15,489 nt of DNA from COE1 sp963596435. Lineage in GTDB: Bacteria > Bacillota > Clostridia > Lachnospirales > Lachnospiraceae. Numbering within the stretch: the first letter of the stretch is position 1; the number at the start of each line of letters is the position of its first letter. The stretch covers positions 1 through 15,489 of the forward strand of contig CAVBMG010000078.1 of the NCBI GenBank assembly GCA_963596435.1. The letters run 5' to 3'. Made by a program: the position numbers and the translations under genes. Below the pieces are notes generated by a model. It saw only the letters and a list, made by a program, of their open reading frames with translations, was not told the DNA's origin and did no database searches. Positions 14,199 to 15,489 of this stretch are shown in pieces.

Positions 14199-14999
14199 AT
14201 GAGTACAATTTTTATTGTTGGTTCCTCATCAGGAATAGGAAAGGCAACCGCTAAATTATTTGCAGAACAAGGATGGACAGTAATTGCTACCATGCGTTCA
14301 CCGGAAAAAGAAACTGAATTAACATCTTATGAAAATGTGTTCATCTACCCACTTGATGTAACAAAGCCGGAAGTAATTGAAAATACAGTGTCAGAAGTGC
14401 TTGGAAAATATGATGTGGATGTGTTGTTCAACAATGCAGGTTATGGAATGAAATCACGTTTTGAAGATATGACGGAAGAAGCAATGCAGAGGTCTTTAAA
14501 CACGAACCTGCTTGGAATGATTCGTGTAACGCAGAAATTTATTCCATATTTTAAAGCAAAGAAAAGTGGAATGATTTTGACAACCACTTCTCTTGCCGGT
14601 GAAATGGGACTGGTGTTGGATGGCATCTATGCAGCAGACAAATGGGCTGTTACCGGAGTATGCGAGATGCTCTATCATGAACTTTATCCGTTTGGTATTC
14701 AGGTAAAAACCATCGTTCCGGGAGTAGTTAAGACCGGATTTAAAATGGAAATGTCAGAAATGCCGGGATTTGATGATCTGATAAAAAATCAGACAGAAAT
14801 GTTAATGCCGGACATGGATGATCTGGAATTACCGGAGGAAGTGGCACAGGATATTTATCATGCTGTAACCGATAATGACAGCGACCGTATGTGTTATGTG
14901 ACAGGAAAAATCACAAAAGAGCTGTACCAGAAACGACAGGAACTTGGGGATGAAGAATTCCGTAAATATATTCGTTCATGTCTGATGAAGAATAAATGA
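14199..14999 (+). CDS. Short-chain dehydrogenase/reductase
   Basis: Classical SDR oxidoreductase of 266 residues. The nucleotide site is GSSSGIG (8-14). Arg33 after the second strand (IATMRS) suggests NADP(H). LDV (52-54) and NNAG (78-81) are present, then the catalytic Asn103, Ser131 (TTTSLAG), Tyr144 and Lys148. The YxxxK motif reads YAADK; most classical members have YxxSK. The PGVVKTGF loop after the sheet is also typical. The substrate cannot be read from sequence. A close AAGGAG (14192-14197) is too near the ATG, whereas AAAGGAG at 14182-14188, over the AKR stop, is 10 bases away and probably serves. Last gene of the MarR cassette; a hairpin 45 bases downstream closes the unit. Confidence 0.92.
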   Translation: MSTIFIVGSSSGIGKATAKLFAEQGWTVIATMRSPEKETELTSYENVFIYPLDVTKPEVIENTVSEVLGKYDVDVLFNNAGYGMKSRFEDMTEEAMQRSLNTNLLGMIRVTQKFIPYFKAKKSGMILTTTSLAGEMGLVLDGIYAADKWAVTGVCEMLYHELYPFGIQVKTIVPGVVKTGFKMEMSEMPGFDDLIKNQTEMLMPDMDDLELPEEVAQDIYHAVTDNDSDRMCYVTGKITKELYQKRQELGDEEFRKYIRSCLMKNK

Positions 15000-15044
15000 T
15001 TAACCAAGAATCAAATCAGATAAAAATAGACTTTTAGAAGTAAT

Positions 15045-15083
15045 AACAGCGTGGAAATTCATAGAAATGAAATCCACGCTGTT
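15045..15083. terminator. Hairpin between convergent genes
   Basis: AACAGCGTGGA (15045-15055) and TCCACGCTGTT (15073-15083) pair over 11 bp, with a further TTCAT/ATGAA inside and an AGAA loop. It lies between the SDR gene (+) and the small minus-strand gene, placed to end both transcripts. Neither side has a strong T-run, so terminator function is probable rather than certain. Confidence 0.6.
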
Positions 15084-15087
15084 AGAC

Positions 15088-15324
15088 TTACTGTTCAAGA
15101 GAATCCTCAGCATCTACCCACATCTGCAAATTTCCTTCAAGATATAACCTTGCATATTCAAGCGGTTTATCAATGGCAAGTGCATTTAATGCACAATCTG
15201 ATCCGGGTGTGGTTTTCAAATTCTTTTCTGCCTCCCAACAATCAATGCGGAGCATATAACCAGCAGATGTATAAACATCAATACTATTACGCTGTGGATT
15301 GTATTCTGCAAATATCGTTCTCAT
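15088..15324 (-). CDS. Small protein resembling the DUF6061 family
   Basis: A 78-residue protein without signal or membrane segment. The pattern SIDVYTSAGYMLRIDCWEAE, then LNALAIDKPLEYARLYLEGNLQMWVD resembles DUF6061 proteins, common in gut Clostridia and of unknown role. Recognition is from memory, so the family is tentative. The start at 15324 is chosen because AAGGAG (reverse strand, 15334-15339) lies nine bases upstream; a longer frame begins with TTG at 15348 but would place that ribosome site inside the gene. It converges on the SDR gene. No function can be given. Confidence 0.65.
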   Translation of the reverse strand: MRTIFAEYNPQRNSIDVYTSAGYMLRIDCWEAEKNLKTTPGSDCALNALAIDKPLEYARLYLEGNLQMWVDAEDSLEQ

Positions 15325-15407
15325 CGTATCGAACTCCTTATCATTCAATCATCAGTTACAAAAAATCAGAAGCATTTCAATCAGTTCACCATGTCATTTT
15401 CATTTTG

Positions 15408-15416
15408 TGCTATAAT
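15408..15416 (+). promoter_or_regulatory. Extended -10 element pointing out of the window
   Basis: TGCTATAAT has the TGn extension and a perfect TATAAT (15411-15416). No -35 at proper spacing. Transcription would enter the hairpin-rich right edge. Confidence 0.35.
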
Positions 15417-15444
15417 GTGTTATCAGATTTTTTTGGTCTCCGCT

Positions 15445-15485
15445 GCCGCTTCGGTCGGCACAGAGCAGATGTCCACTGGACATCT
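15445..15485. repeat. Tetraloop hairpin and 19-bp palindrome at the right edge
   Basis: GCCGC/GTCGGC with a TTCG loop (15445-15459, one bulged T) is followed by a perfect palindrome AGATGTCCA-C-TGGACATCT (15467-15485). The minus strand is open from the window end to a TGA at 15400-15402 (29 codons, including KMSSGHLL), possibly the 3' end of a gene outside. Such compact palindromes are frequent at borders or transfer origins of Clostridial mobile elements, but no element gene is visible here. Confidence 0.4.
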
Positions 15486-15489
15486 TGTG

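Overview
The window reads like the chromosome of an anaerobic gut Clostridium-group bacterium, most likely Lachnospiraceae. The signs are an anaerobic-route cobalamin gene (CbiG), strong AGGAGG-type ribosome sites, TTGACA/TATAAT promoters, a six-helix chemoreceptor, a rhodanese-TtcA fusion and a small DUF6061-like protein. The genus is inference only.

Left part (1-5340): after a pair of hairpins at the window edge comes cobO (+). It converges, with a 29-bp overlap, on a minus-strand run that in transcription order is chemoreceptor -> cbiG -> cobK, with gaps of 18 and 20 bp. Divergent from the chemoreceptor is a rhodanese/PP-loop tRNA-thiolation fusion with a clear promoter and terminator.

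Middle (5340-10860): a sulfur amino acid locus. A PLP-dependent trans-sulfuration enzyme, a LysR-type regulator, and a four-gene ABC importer (lipoprotein binding protein, two permeases, ATPase) lie on the + strand. The leaders of the PLP enzyme and of lysR carry two copies of one structured repeat. Its stems are kept by two compensatory base-pair changes, and the second copy has an extra ~60-nt arm. Short AT-rich dyads and half-sites near these genes are candidate LysR operators.

Scar (10860-11360): hairpins resembling the pair at the left edge, then the middle third of an aldo/keto reductase gene that has lost both ends and runs into unrelated sequence. This looks like a mobile-element and deletion scar.

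Right part (11350-15000): an efflux/detoxification cassette of MarR regulator -> MATE exporter -> aldo/keto reductase -> short-chain dehydrogenase. A matching 17-bp imperfect dyad lies at the MarR promoter and again at the MATE promoter (inverted), so MarR probably controls both. A hairpin separates this from a small minus-strand DUF6061-like gene. The last ~90 bases hold two hairpins/palindromes and an open minus-strand frame running off the edge, possibly the border of another element.

The strongest unexplained signal is the structured repeat pair at 5413-5489 and 6720-6862. The best-supported regulatory inference is the shared MarR operator.
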